Shown here in pieces: positions 38,171 to 44,649 of a DNA stretch of 44,649 bases (its first letter is position 1; every line of letters begins with the position of its first letter). Both the position numbers and the translations under genes were made by a program. The notes beneath the pieces were generated by a model. It made no database searches. It had not been told where the DNA came from and was given only the letters and a program-made list of their open reading frames with translations. Origin of the DNA: an uncultured Maricaulis sp. (GTDB taxonomy: Bacteria; Pseudomonadota; Alphaproteobacteria; Caulobacterales; Maricaulaceae); NCBI RefSeq assembly GCF_905480005.1, contig NZ_CAJQOO010000005.1, forward strand, positions 1 to 44,649, read 5' to 3'.

Positions 38171-39691
38171 CTAGAAGGTGTAATAGATGAATTCGGAGGT
38201 CTTCCAGGCATTCAGCACGGACAGGAAGAGCAGGAAGGCGGCGCCGATGGCGGCCAGACGTGTAAAGCGCCAGCGCAGGCCCGGCCTGGGCTTGATCTGG
38301 GCGTCCTTGAGCGTTTGTTCGTCAAGCACATCGGCGAAGAGTTCCGGCGTGTCCGGCAGCGACCAGACAAGGGTCAGGCCGAAAATGACCCAGGCGACGA
38401 GCTCGCCCGAAACGCCTTCCAGTCCGAGGCCCGAGAAACCGAACATGCCGGCGAGGATGCGGCCGGCGCCGGACCAGGTCTCGGCCCGGAAGAAGACCCA
38501 GGCAATCGTGGTGAAGGTAAAGGTCAGGCCGATGGCGATGATGCGACGATGGCCATCGAACCAGCCCCTGGGTCCCCACTTGTTCCAGTAATGGTTCACG
38601 GTCAGGCCAAGCCCGTGCAGTCCGCCCCAGATGACAAAGGTCCAGGCCGCTCCATGCCACAGGCCGCCGAGCAGCATGGTCGCCATCAGATTGATCGAGC
38701 GGCGGGTCTCACCGTGCCGGTTGCCGCCCAGCGGGATATAGAGATGGTCGCGCAGAAAATGGCTGAGCGTGATGTGCCAGCGGCGCCAGAACTCCACAAC
38801 CGAGGCGGATTTGTAAGGGCCGTTGAAATTGACGGGCAGGCGGAAACCCAGGCACCGCGCCAGGCCGAGCGCCATGTCGGAATAGCCGGAGAAATCGAAG
38901 AATATCTGCAGCGCATAGGCGACAGCGCCAAACCAGGCAGCCACCAGGCCCGGCGTGTCGCCGCGTTCTGCCATGGCAAATAGCGAGGAGGCGTAGGGCT
39001 CGATGCTCTCGGCGATGAGCACTTTCTTGGCCAGGCCGATGGCGAAGAGGGACAGGCCGACACCCAGATTGTCCCAGAGATCATCCTTGCGGGTCGTGTC
39101 GTTGAACTGCGAGGCGATCTGGTGGTGCTGGATCAACGGCCCGGCGACGATGTGCGGAAAGAAGGACACGAAAAGCGCGTGGGCGAAGAAGCGGCCCGGC
39201 TCGGTCTTCCGGCGGGCGACATCAACCAGATAGGAAATCTGCTGGAAGGAGAAGAAGGAGATCGCCAGCGGCAGGCCCAGGCCCAGTTCGGGTATGTCCA
39301 GACCGGTCAGCGCATTGATATTGCTGGCCAGGAAGTCGGCATACTTGAAAAAGCCGAGCAGGGAGAGGTTGAAGATGATGCCGATGGCGAGCAGGGGCTG
39401 ATTGCCCCAGCGTCGCATCAGGCGGGCCACAATGTGGTTGATGATCACCGAGCCCAGCAATAGCAGGACATGGCGGATGAACCAGAGCGAGCGGATCAGG
39501 CTCTCGACGGTCCAGCCATCGAGCTCGTGCCAGGGCGCCCGCGACACATCCCACCAGGCATAGAAGAAGAAACTCGCGGCAGCGAGCAGGGAGAGCGCCG
39601 TCCAATGCGAGATATAGCGCCGCGCCAGATAATAGGTGAGCAGCACGCCGGGCAGGAAAAGAAACAGGAATTCGAAGGAATTGAAGATCAT
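38171..39691 (-). CDS. MBOAT-family O-acyltransferase (AlgI-like)
   Basis: The 506-residue integral membrane protein opens MIFNSFEFLFLFLPGVLLTY and has about ten hydrophobic segments. FFDFSGYSDMALGLARCLGF, FNGPYKSASVVEFWRRWHIT and LGGLWHGAAWTFVIWGGLHG contain the MBOAT signature with the catalytic histidine in LWHGA. AlgI-like proteins move acetyl groups across the inner membrane for O-acetylation of exopolysaccharide, LPS or wall polymers. The partner gene follows after 12 bases. No polysaccharide synthesis genes are nearby, so the acceptor is unknown. Confidence 0.9.
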   Translation of the reverse strand: MIFNSFEFLFLFLPGVLLTYYLARRYISHWTALSLLAAASFFFYAWWDVSRAPWHELDGWTVESLIRSLWFIRHVLLLLGSVIINHIVARLMRRWGNQPLLAIGIIFNLSLLGFFKYADFLASNINALTGLDIPELGLGLPLAISFFSFQQISYLVDVARRKTEPGRFFAHALFVSFFPHIVAGPLIQHHQIASQFNDTTRKDDLWDNLGVGLSLFAIGLAKKVLIAESIEPYASSLFAMAERGDTPGLVAAWFGAVAYALQIFFDFSGYSDMALGLARCLGFRLPVNFNGPYKSASVVEFWRRWHITLSHFLRDHLYIPLGGNRHGETRRSINLMATMLLGGLWHGAAWTFVIWGGLHGLGLTVNHYWNKWGPRGWFDGHRRIIAIGLTFTFTTIAWVFFRAETWSGAGRILAGMFGFSGLGLEGVSGELVAWVIFGLTLVWSLPDTPELFADVLDEQTLKDAQIKPRPGLRWRFTRLAAIGAAFLLFLSVLNAWKTSEFIYYTF

Positions 39692-39892
39692 TGCCGCGCC
39701 GCACCGGAATTTGGAGCGACGCTAGCCCTCCCCCGTCGAGGCGGCAAGGCAGGCCTGCACGCCGCCGGGTTATCCATCAAGCGCGTCAGTCCCTCGCGAG
39801 GGAGAATTGGCGCCCTCATCCCCTCCGTCGATTTCGCGATTGATGGCATGTCTGGCCGGGATTCGGGGGCGGGAGGGGTCTGCAATTTTCTA

Positions 39893-39904
39893 TCCGTATA
39901 CGGA
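39893..39904. promoter_or_regulatory. Perfect 12-bp palindrome upstream of small exported gene
   Basis: TCCGTATACGGA is a perfect palindrome in an AT-richer stretch, 75 bases upstream of the ATG at 39979 and about 200 bases upstream of the MBOAT gene start at 39691. It is a candidate operator for either divergent gene. The rest of 39692-39978 shows no gene. Confidence 0.4.
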
Positions 39905-39978
39905 CTTTACTTTTTCCGGTGCAGCTGCGATATTCACGCGTCACACAATCTCGCGAATTCCCTGCAGGAGGGGGCCGG

Positions 39979-40413
39979 ATGAAGGATCGAAACACAATGA
40001 CCGCGCCTTGCCGAGCGATGTCGATCGCCGCCTGTTTTGTCTTGATGGCGCCGGTCTCGGCGCAGGCCCCCGATCGGGGAGAGGCCTTCCTGCTCGACAT
40101 GACGGGCGCGCGCGCCTGGGACGTGTCCTGCCAGCTCAGCCAGGGGAATGGCGATAGCGTGGCCATGCGTGAGCTCGGTCGTGAGCCGCGCGACAATGGC
40201 CGTTTCTCGGTCCCTGATGTCGTGAGCGGCCTGTGCACTTATGCGGTGCCGGCGCGTGGAGAGCTGCTTTTGACGCTTCACATCGCGCATACCCGGCTCG
40301 AATGCCCTTTCACGGTGACCGAAGCCGGACTCTGCCAGGCCTATTTCCAGCCGGGCGAGACAGGCAGCTTCAATATCCAGCGCCACTCGATCCCGGTCAC
40401 GACCGGCTCGTAA
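39979..40413 (+). CDS. Small exported protein with four cysteines, unknown function
   Basis: The 144-residue frame starts at an ATG with AGGAGGGGG a few bases upstream. A signal peptide (AMSIAACFVLMAPVSAQA) is clear. The mature domain has cysteines in VSCQLS, GLCTYA, LECPF and GLCQAY, compatible with two disulfide bonds, and beta-rich segments such as GELLLTLHIAHTRLECPFTV. I do not recognise a family. An ATG 60 bases upstream is in frame but precedes the ribosome-binding site. The gene is followed by a terminator. Confidence 0.7.
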   Translation: MKDRNTMTAPCRAMSIAACFVLMAPVSAQAPDRGEAFLLDMTGARAWDVSCQLSQGNGDSVAMRELGREPRDNGRFSVPDVVSGLCTYAVPARGELLLTLHIAHTRLECPFTVTEAGLCQAYFQPGETGSFNIQRHSIPVTTGS

Positions 40414-40427
40414 GCGCACGATGAGAT

Positions 40428-40450
40428 AACCTGTACGAAGCATACAGGTT
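40428..40450. repeat. Inverted repeat downstream of small exported gene
   Basis: AACCTGTA (40428-40435) and TACAGGTT (40443-40450) are perfect inverted arms with a 7-base loop. It lies immediately before the terminator hairpin at 40456-40490. Confidence 0.5.
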
Positions 40451-40455
40451 GAAAG

Positions 40456-40490
40456 ACGCCCGGCTGTGGTCCCCCGCAGTCGGGCGTTTT
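40456..40490 (+). terminator. Rho-independent terminator of the small exported gene
   Basis: ACGCCCGGCTG (40456-40466) pairs with CAGTCGGGCGT (40477-40487) with one G-U pair, around a 10-base loop, and is followed by TTTT. Confidence 0.82.
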
Positions 40491-40506
40491 CGTGCGCCCA
40501 AACGAA

Positions 40507-40529
40507 AACGGACCGCCAGGCGGTCCGTT
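40507..40529 (-). terminator. Rho-independent terminator on the minus strand (probably of a lost tRNA gene)
   Basis: AACGGACCGCC (40507-40517) and GGCGGTCCGTT (40519-40529) form a perfect inverted repeat. Read on the minus strand it is followed by TTTTCGTTT, as expected for termination of a transcript coming from the right. The only candidate gene is the tRNA 3'-end-like sequence at 40556-40577. Confidence 0.7.
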
Positions 40530-40555
40530 CATTCATCGCATCATGTCTGAAGCAA

Positions 40556-40577
40556 TGGTGCCAGGAGAGGCGTCGAA
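40556..40577 (-). other. tRNA 3'-end-like fragment, candidate integration (att) site
   Basis: The minus strand reads TTCGACGCCTCTCCTGGCACCA: a T-loop-like TTCGA, a T-stem and acceptor-strand-like stretch, a discriminator A and an encoded CCA. It closely resembles the 3' end of alphaproteobacterial tRNA-Leu genes, with one base fewer than a canonical tRNA (22 instead of 23 from T54). No tRNA body exists to the right. Together with the terminator at 40507-40529 this looks like the displaced original 3' end left when an element integrated into a tRNA gene. Confidence 0.5.
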
Positions 40578-40811
40578 GTTAGTGTTTATAAAATTGTTTT
40601 TATTACCGTTTCTATCGTTACCAAGAAGATGTACCCGCAAATCTACCCGCAATTGAGATGGCTTGGATTAGTTGCCGGGATGGTCGGAAATGGCGAAGCG
40701 GTGACGCTGGGGCCGATAGCATGCATAGCCTTGTCGGGGGGCAGTGTCCATGTCTTGCCCAAAGCGAGCGCTTCGGCTTCACTCAACCTCAAGAGCATAT
40801 GGGGCGGATAT
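40578..40811. other. AT-rich island end with tandem TACCCGCAA repeat; hsdM upstream region
   Basis: The first 50 bases are strikingly AT-rich for this genome (for example TTTATAAAATTGTTTTTATT near 40583-40602). A direct repeat TACCCGCAA occurs at 40632-40640 and 40644-40652, 12 bases apart; such paired repeats may be integrase arm-type or regulatory sites. The remainder up to the hsdM start shows no credible gene, although the hsdM frame is open from 40629. Confidence 0.5.
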
Positions 40812-42830
40812 ATGAGTGACACGTCATCGAACGTGCAGAGCCTGGCGAACTTCGCCTGGTCCATCGCGGAACTCCTGCGGGGGGATTTCAAGCAGTCCGA
40901 ATACGGCAAGGTGGTGCTGCCCTTCGTGGTGATGCGCCGCCTGGATGCGATCCTGGAGCCGACCAAGGAGGCTGTCCTCTCGGCCCATGCGAACCTGCCG
41001 GAAGATATCGATGACGAGACCAAGCGGATGATCCTGCTCGGAGCCGTGGGCAGCGATATCAAGGTCTACAACACCTCGCGCTTCACCTTTGCCAAGCTCA
41101 AGCAACAGGACCCCGGCCAGCTCCATGCCAACCTGATCGACTATCTCCAGGGCTTCCCGTCCGATGTGCAGGATGTGTTCCTGGAGAAGTTCCTTTTCAC
41201 GGACCAGCTCAAGCGTCTGAAGGATGCCGAACTGCTATGGAAGGTGTTCGAGCGCTTCACCGAGATCGACCTTCACCCGTCCAAGGTCTCCAACCTGGAG
41301 ATGGGTTATCTCTTCGAGGAGTTGATCCGCCGCTTCTCGGAGATTTCCAACGAGACGGCGGGTGAACACTTCACCCCGCGCGAGGTGATCCGCCTAATCG
41401 TCGATCTTCTGGTCGAACCGGACAAGGACAAGCTCGCGGGCTTGGGTGTCATCCGTCAGGTCTATGACCCGGCTTGCGGCACGGGCGGCATGCTGGCCCT
41501 CACCGAGGAAGCCTTGAAGGAGATCAACGCGGACATGCGCGTGGAACTCTTCGGGCAGGAACTCAATGGCGAGTCCTTCGCCATCTGCCGGTCGGACATG
41601 CTGGTCACCGGCCATGACCCGGACCAGATCGCCTATGGCAATACACTCACCCAGGACGCTCATCCCACCCGCAAGTTCCACTACATGATCTCCAACCCGC
41701 CCTATGGGGTGGACTGGAAGAAGTACAAGGAACCCATCGAGGCCGAGGCCAAGGATATGGGCCATGATGGCCGCTTCGGCGCGGGAACGCCGCGTGTCTC
41801 CGATGGCCAGCTCCTCTTCCTCCAGCACATGATCTCCAAGATGCGCCAGGACGAGGCCGGCTCGCGGATCGGGATTGTCATGAATGGCTCGCCACTCTTC
41901 ACAGGCGGGGCCGGGTCCGGCGAAAGTGAAATCCGGCGCTGGATGCTGGAGAATGACTGGGTCGAGGCGATCATCGCCCTGCCGACGGACCTTTTCTACA
42001 ATACGGGCATCCAGACCTATGTCTGGCTCCTCTCCAACCGCAAGGCGCAAGCCCGTCGTGGCAAGGTCCAGCTCATCGACGCCTCCGGCGAGCGCTTCTG
42101 GAAATCCATGCGCAAATCGCTGGGGTCCAAGCGGCGCGAGATCACGGACGAGGCCCGCGAAGAAATTGTGCGTCAATACACTCGCTTCGAAACGGCTGAC
42201 GAGAAGACCTCCAAGGTCTTCCCGAGAGAAGCCTTCGGCTATCGCGAGATCCGGGTGGAGCGTCCGTTGAAGCTCGCCTTCGAAGTGACGGACGAGGCCA
42301 TCGAAGCACTCAAGGCCGAGAAGGCGATCCAGAAACTCAAGGACGCCGATGCCGAGGCTTTGTTCAAAGCCGTTTCCGGCCTGCCGAGGAATGCCCGCTT
42401 TGATGCTCGCGTGGACTTTGAAGCCCACCTCGACGAACACCTCAAAGCGCATGGTGTGAAGATCGGCGCTCCCGTCCGCAAAGCTGTGCTGGCCACCTTC
42501 GGCAAGCGCGACGAGACAGCCCATGTCTGCCGCGACAGGAAAGGCCAGCCGGAAGCCGACAGCGATCTCAGGGACACTGAACTCGTGCCTCTGGACGAGG
42601 CTTGGGAGACTTATGTCGAGCGCGAAGTGAAACCCTTCGTGCCGGATGCTTGGGTGGACGAAAGCCATACCGATGCCAGCGATGGCGAGGTCGGACGGGT
42701 CGGCTATGAGATCAACTTCAACCGGTATTTCTACGAGTATGTCCCGCCGAGACCGCTGGAAGAGATCGATGAGGAACTAAAAGCGCTGGAGGTGAAGATT
42801 GCCGGGCTCTTGAAGGAGGTCGCGGCGTGA
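40812..42830 (+). CDS. hsdM: Type I restriction-modification system methyltransferase subunit HsdM
   Basis: The 672-residue protein begins SNVQSLANFAWSIAELLRGD, the N-terminal HsdM helical domain, and has AdoMet motif I DPACGTGGML (from Asp219) and the N6-adenine methyltransferase motif NPPYGVDW (from Asn295). With HsdS it methylates adenine in a bipartite target and protects against the HsdR nuclease. At 672 residues it is longer than classical EcoKI-type HsdM (about 530), with a C-terminal extension from about 430 onward that ends in a likely coiled-coil (LEEIDEELKALEVKIAGLLK). I start it at 40812, where the family N-terminus begins, not at 40629. Its end overlaps hsdS (GTGA). Confidence 0.93.
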   Translation: MSDTSSNVQSLANFAWSIAELLRGDFKQSEYGKVVLPFVVMRRLDAILEPTKEAVLSAHANLPEDIDDETKRMILLGAVGSDIKVYNTSRFTFAKLKQQDPGQLHANLIDYLQGFPSDVQDVFLEKFLFTDQLKRLKDAELLWKVFERFTEIDLHPSKVSNLEMGYLFEELIRRFSEISNETAGEHFTPREVIRLIVDLLVEPDKDKLAGLGVIRQVYDPACGTGGMLALTEEALKEINADMRVELFGQELNGESFAICRSDMLVTGHDPDQIAYGNTLTQDAHPTRKFHYMISNPPYGVDWKKYKEPIEAEAKDMGHDGRFGAGTPRVSDGQLLFLQHMISKMRQDEAGSRIGIVMNGSPLFTGGAGSGESEIRRWMLENDWVEAIIALPTDLFYNTGIQTYVWLLSNRKAQARRGKVQLIDASGERFWKSMRKSLGSKRREITDEAREEIVRQYTRFETADEKTSKVFPREAFGYREIRVERPLKLAFEVTDEAIEALKAEKAIQKLKDADAEALFKAVSGLPRNARFDARVDFEAHLDEHLKAHGVKIGAPVRKAVLATFGKRDETAHVCRDRKGQPEADSDLRDTELVPLDEAWETYVEREVKPFVPDAWVDESHTDASDGEVGRVGYEINFNRYFYEYVPPRPLEEIDEELKALEVKIAGLLKEVAA

Positions 42831-44104
42831 CCTTCCCGAAGTACACTGACTGCAAAAATAGCGGTGTAAGGTGGCTGGGAGAAATTCCGGGGCACTGGGG
42901 GGTAATTCAAAGCCGCAGATTGTTTCGCCAGTCGAAGGAACGTGCGCGTCCTGGGGACCAGCAGTTAACCGCGTCGCAGAAGTACGGTGTAATCAGCCAG
43001 GCTGAGTATATGGAGCGCGATGGACACAAAGTCGTCCAGGTGATGCTCGGTGAAGACATTCTGAAACATGTCGAGCGGGGTGATTTCGTAATCAGCATGC
43101 GCAGCTTCCAAGGCGGCTTGGAGCTAAGTGAGACCGCCGGGAAGATCAGCTCCGCGTATGTAATGGTGCGCCCTACCAGCGATGTCGTTCACCGATCTTT
43201 CAAGTATCTCTTCAAATCGCGATCATACATCCAAGCCCTCCAGAGTACGTCTAACCTTGTACGAGACGGCCAAGCGATGCGATTTGCCAACTTTGTTCAA
43301 GTTCCGCTACCTCGCGTCCCAGTTCAAGAGCAGAAAGCCATCGCGGACGTCCTCGACAAGGAGACCGCCCGGATCGACCAGCTGATCGAGAAGAAGCAGC
43401 GCCTGGTGAAGCTGTTGGGGGAGCGGGTGAAAGGCCTGGCGGATCAGGCCTTGAACCTGCCTCGCGAGGAATGGGAAAGGTTCGAGCATCTTACCAACCG
43501 AATATCCCGTTCCGTCGATCTAGCTCAACATGATGAGCTTGTTAGGCTAGGCCTCTACAATCGAGGCCGGGGACTGTTCCGCAAGCCTGCGGCTGACGAG
43601 GAAGGCATGGGAGCCTCCGACTTCTACTTCGTTGAAGACGGAGATCTAATCCTAAGCGGGCAGTTCGCGTGGGAGGGCGCTGTCGCACTCGCCTTTCCGG
43701 AGGAGAGAGGCTGCGTAGTATCGCATCGATATCCAGTCTACCGAGGACGCGAAGGTGTTCGCTCGGCATATCTGCTGGTCCTTCTCCGTAGCGACTATGG
43801 TGACTTCATTCTGAACCAGGCATCGCGCGGTTCTGCTGGACGAAACCGCCCACTTAACACTTGGCGCCTTGGGAAAGAGAAGCTTCCTGCTGCCCCTCTC
43901 GACCTGCAGGTCGCTTGTGAAGAAGCCATCCGGAGCGAGCGCTTGTTGAAGATGAAAATCGGAGCCTCCATCGACCGCCTCAGGGAATACCGCTCGGCCC
44001 TCATCACAGCCGCCGTCACAGGCCAGATCGACGTGACCCGCTGGGGCCAGACCGGCGAAGGCGACAAGCGCCTCGATCAAATCCAGGAGGAGATGGCAGG
44101 ATGA
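42827..44104 (+). CDS. hsdS: Type I restriction-modification system specificity subunit HsdS
   Basis: The 425-residue protein has the expected two-domain plan. The first target-recognition domain starts with SGVRWLGEIPGHW and ends in the conserved VPVQEQKAIADVLDKETARI helix (about 165-190). A second domain follows (SRSVDLAQHDELVRLGLYNR to about 370), then the second conserved helix ending in LREYRSALITAAVTGQIDVT. HsdS recognises the two half-sites of the target. It starts at GTG overlapping hsdM by 4 bases and overlaps the next gene by 4. The TRD-coding DNA, mainly 42840-43310 and 43500-43850, is less GC-rich than the flanks, as is normal for exchanged recognition domains. Confidence 0.93.
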   Translation: MTFPKYTDCKNSGVRWLGEIPGHWGVIQSRRLFRQSKERARPGDQQLTASQKYGVISQAEYMERDGHKVVQVMLGEDILKHVERGDFVISMRSFQGGLELSETAGKISSAYVMVRPTSDVVHRSFKYLFKSRSYIQALQSTSNLVRDGQAMRFANFVQVPLPRVPVQEQKAIADVLDKETARIDQLIEKKQRLVKLLGERVKGLADQALNLPREEWERFEHLTNRISRSVDLAQHDELVRLGLYNRGRGLFRKPAADEEGMGASDFYFVEDGDLILSGQFAWEGAVALAFPEERGCVVSHRYPVYRGREGVRSAYLLVLLRSDYGDFILNQASRGSAGRNRPLNTWRLGKEKLPAAPLDLQVACEEAIRSERLLKMKIGASIDRLREYRSALITAAVTGQIDVTRWGQTGEGDKRLDQIQEEMAG

Positions 44105-44649
44105 GTGGTGTTGGAGAGAACTATACCTCAGTCCACATCCCTCCCGACGATAGGGGACTTGCTGGGCTGCAGCTCGTTCATGCGGGGCTGCCGGTTGAGA
44201 CGATCATGACCCCGCGTCCATTCTTATCCTGCCGACTGGATGAGACCTGCCGGGAAGTAAAGGAGCGCAATGCGGAGCGCTACAGCTTCCTGCCGGTGAT
44301 GAATGGCGAGCGGGTCCTGGGCTTGCTGGACGCCCGCCCTTTCTTCGACGTTGCGGCTCCTGACGCCACGGTGGAGGAGCATTACTACCCACTGAGCGAA
44401 GAGATGCTTATCGGTGCCGACGCCAGTATTTGGCAGTTTCTCCGGACAGCCGACCAGGTGGAGACGCGTCTGGTGGTGAAGGGACATTCTGTTGCCGGTC
44501 TTGTCACTCTTTCCGATCTGCACAAGCTGCCGGTGCGGACGGCATTGTTTGCCGCGCTGACCAATCTCGAAGTCTGCATGACCACCTTGATCGGCGAGAG
44601 TTTGGGCTACAATGCGGCCAGTTGGTTGCAGCATCTGACGCCGAAACGC
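44101..44649 (+). CDS. CBS-domain protein inside the type I RM operon (partial, runs off right edge)
   Basis: An open frame of 183 codons begins at an ATG that overlaps the hsdS stop (ATGA) and is still open at the edge. Residues 25-85 read as one CBS motif: GLPVETIMTPRPFLSCRLDE, then RYSFLPVMNGERVLGLLDAR. A second, more divergent CBS-like unit covers about 95-150, ending RLVVKGHSVAGLVTLSDLHK. The sequence then continues with AALTNLEVCMTTLIGESLGY, which suggests a further helical domain. CBS pairs bind adenine nucleotides or SAM. The gene order hsdM-hsdS-CBS, with translational coupling, implies a role in the RM system, perhaps regulation, but this is inference. The C-terminus and any hsdR lie outside the window. 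Confidence 0.8.
   Translation, partial: MSGVGENYTSVHIPPDDRGLAGLQLVHAGLPVETIMTPRPFLSCRLDETCREVKERNAERYSFLPVMNGERVLGLLDARPFFDVAAPDATVEEHYYPLSEEMLIGADASIWQFLRTADQVETRLVVKGHSVAGLVTLSDLHKLPVRTALFAALTNLEVCMTTLIGESLGYNAASWLQHLTPKR

Noticed and set aside
40629-40811. Upstream start of hsdM (61 extra codons)
   Set aside because: The family N-terminus begins at 40812; the extension runs over the TACCCGCAA repeat and has no family resemblance.

Overview
The window looks like chromosomal DNA of a high-GC alphaproteobacterium of the Caulobacterales/Maricaulales group (a Maricaulis- or Hyphomonadaceae-like dimorphic bacterium). The evidence is a DivL-type kinase with tyrosine in place of the H-box histidine, an alphaproteobacterial AddAB pair, the aroA-cmk-rpsA-ihfB and trpFBA-accD-folC gene orders, an AccD that has lost its zinc ribbon, and a polyaspartate FYDLN-acid protein beside aroA. 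The species assignment is inference.

Layout. 1-1293 (-): a membrane protein with a long acidic tail that runs off the left edge. 1500-1946 (+): a small lipoprotein with a TonB C-terminal fold. 2240-4729 (+): divL. 4772-5092 (-): a [2Fe-2S] ferredoxin. 5196-14465 (+): a tightly overlapping operon tsaE-amgK-murU-addB-addA followed by trxA and a strong terminator; it combines tRNA modification, cell-wall sugar recycling and double-strand-break repair. 14544-21743 (-): an S41 peptidase, then (in transcription order) trpF, trpB, a brnT-brnA toxin-antitoxin pair, a small exported protein, trpA, accD and folC. 21884-24191: a LysR regulator, a 50-residue protein on the other strand, a Cys-rich HExxH protein and ihfB. 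24333-28182 (-): aroA-cmk-rpsA. 28293-28936 (+): a TIGR02300-type protein and tRNA-Ala(GGC). 28973-31169 (-): two exported Sel1/TPR-like proteins. 31281-36872 (-): rnd, lptC, lptA, lptB, rpoN, hpf, ptsN in transcription order, the usual alphaproteobacterial lpt-rpoN block. 36899-39691 (-): an MBOAT O-acyltransferase and its SGNH-like partner, probably for polysaccharide O-acetylation. 39979-40413 (+): a small exported four-cysteine protein.

The last 4 kb differ. Around 40507-40577 the minus strand reads like the 3' end of a tRNA followed by a rho-independent terminator. Immediately to the right comes AT-rich sequence with a tandem TACCCGCAA repeat, then a type I restriction-modification operon: hsdM, hsdS and a CBS-domain gene that is overlapped by 4 bp and cut by the right edge. 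I interpret 40.55 kb as the boundary of a tRNA-targeted genomic island whose remainder (hsdR, integrase, intact tRNA) would lie outside the window.

Most of the window is ordinary core genome. The accessory items most worth attention are the CBS gene inside the type I RM operon, the island boundary, the toxin-antitoxin pair inserted between trpB and trpA, and folC, which has no conventional start codon upstream of its conserved N-terminus.
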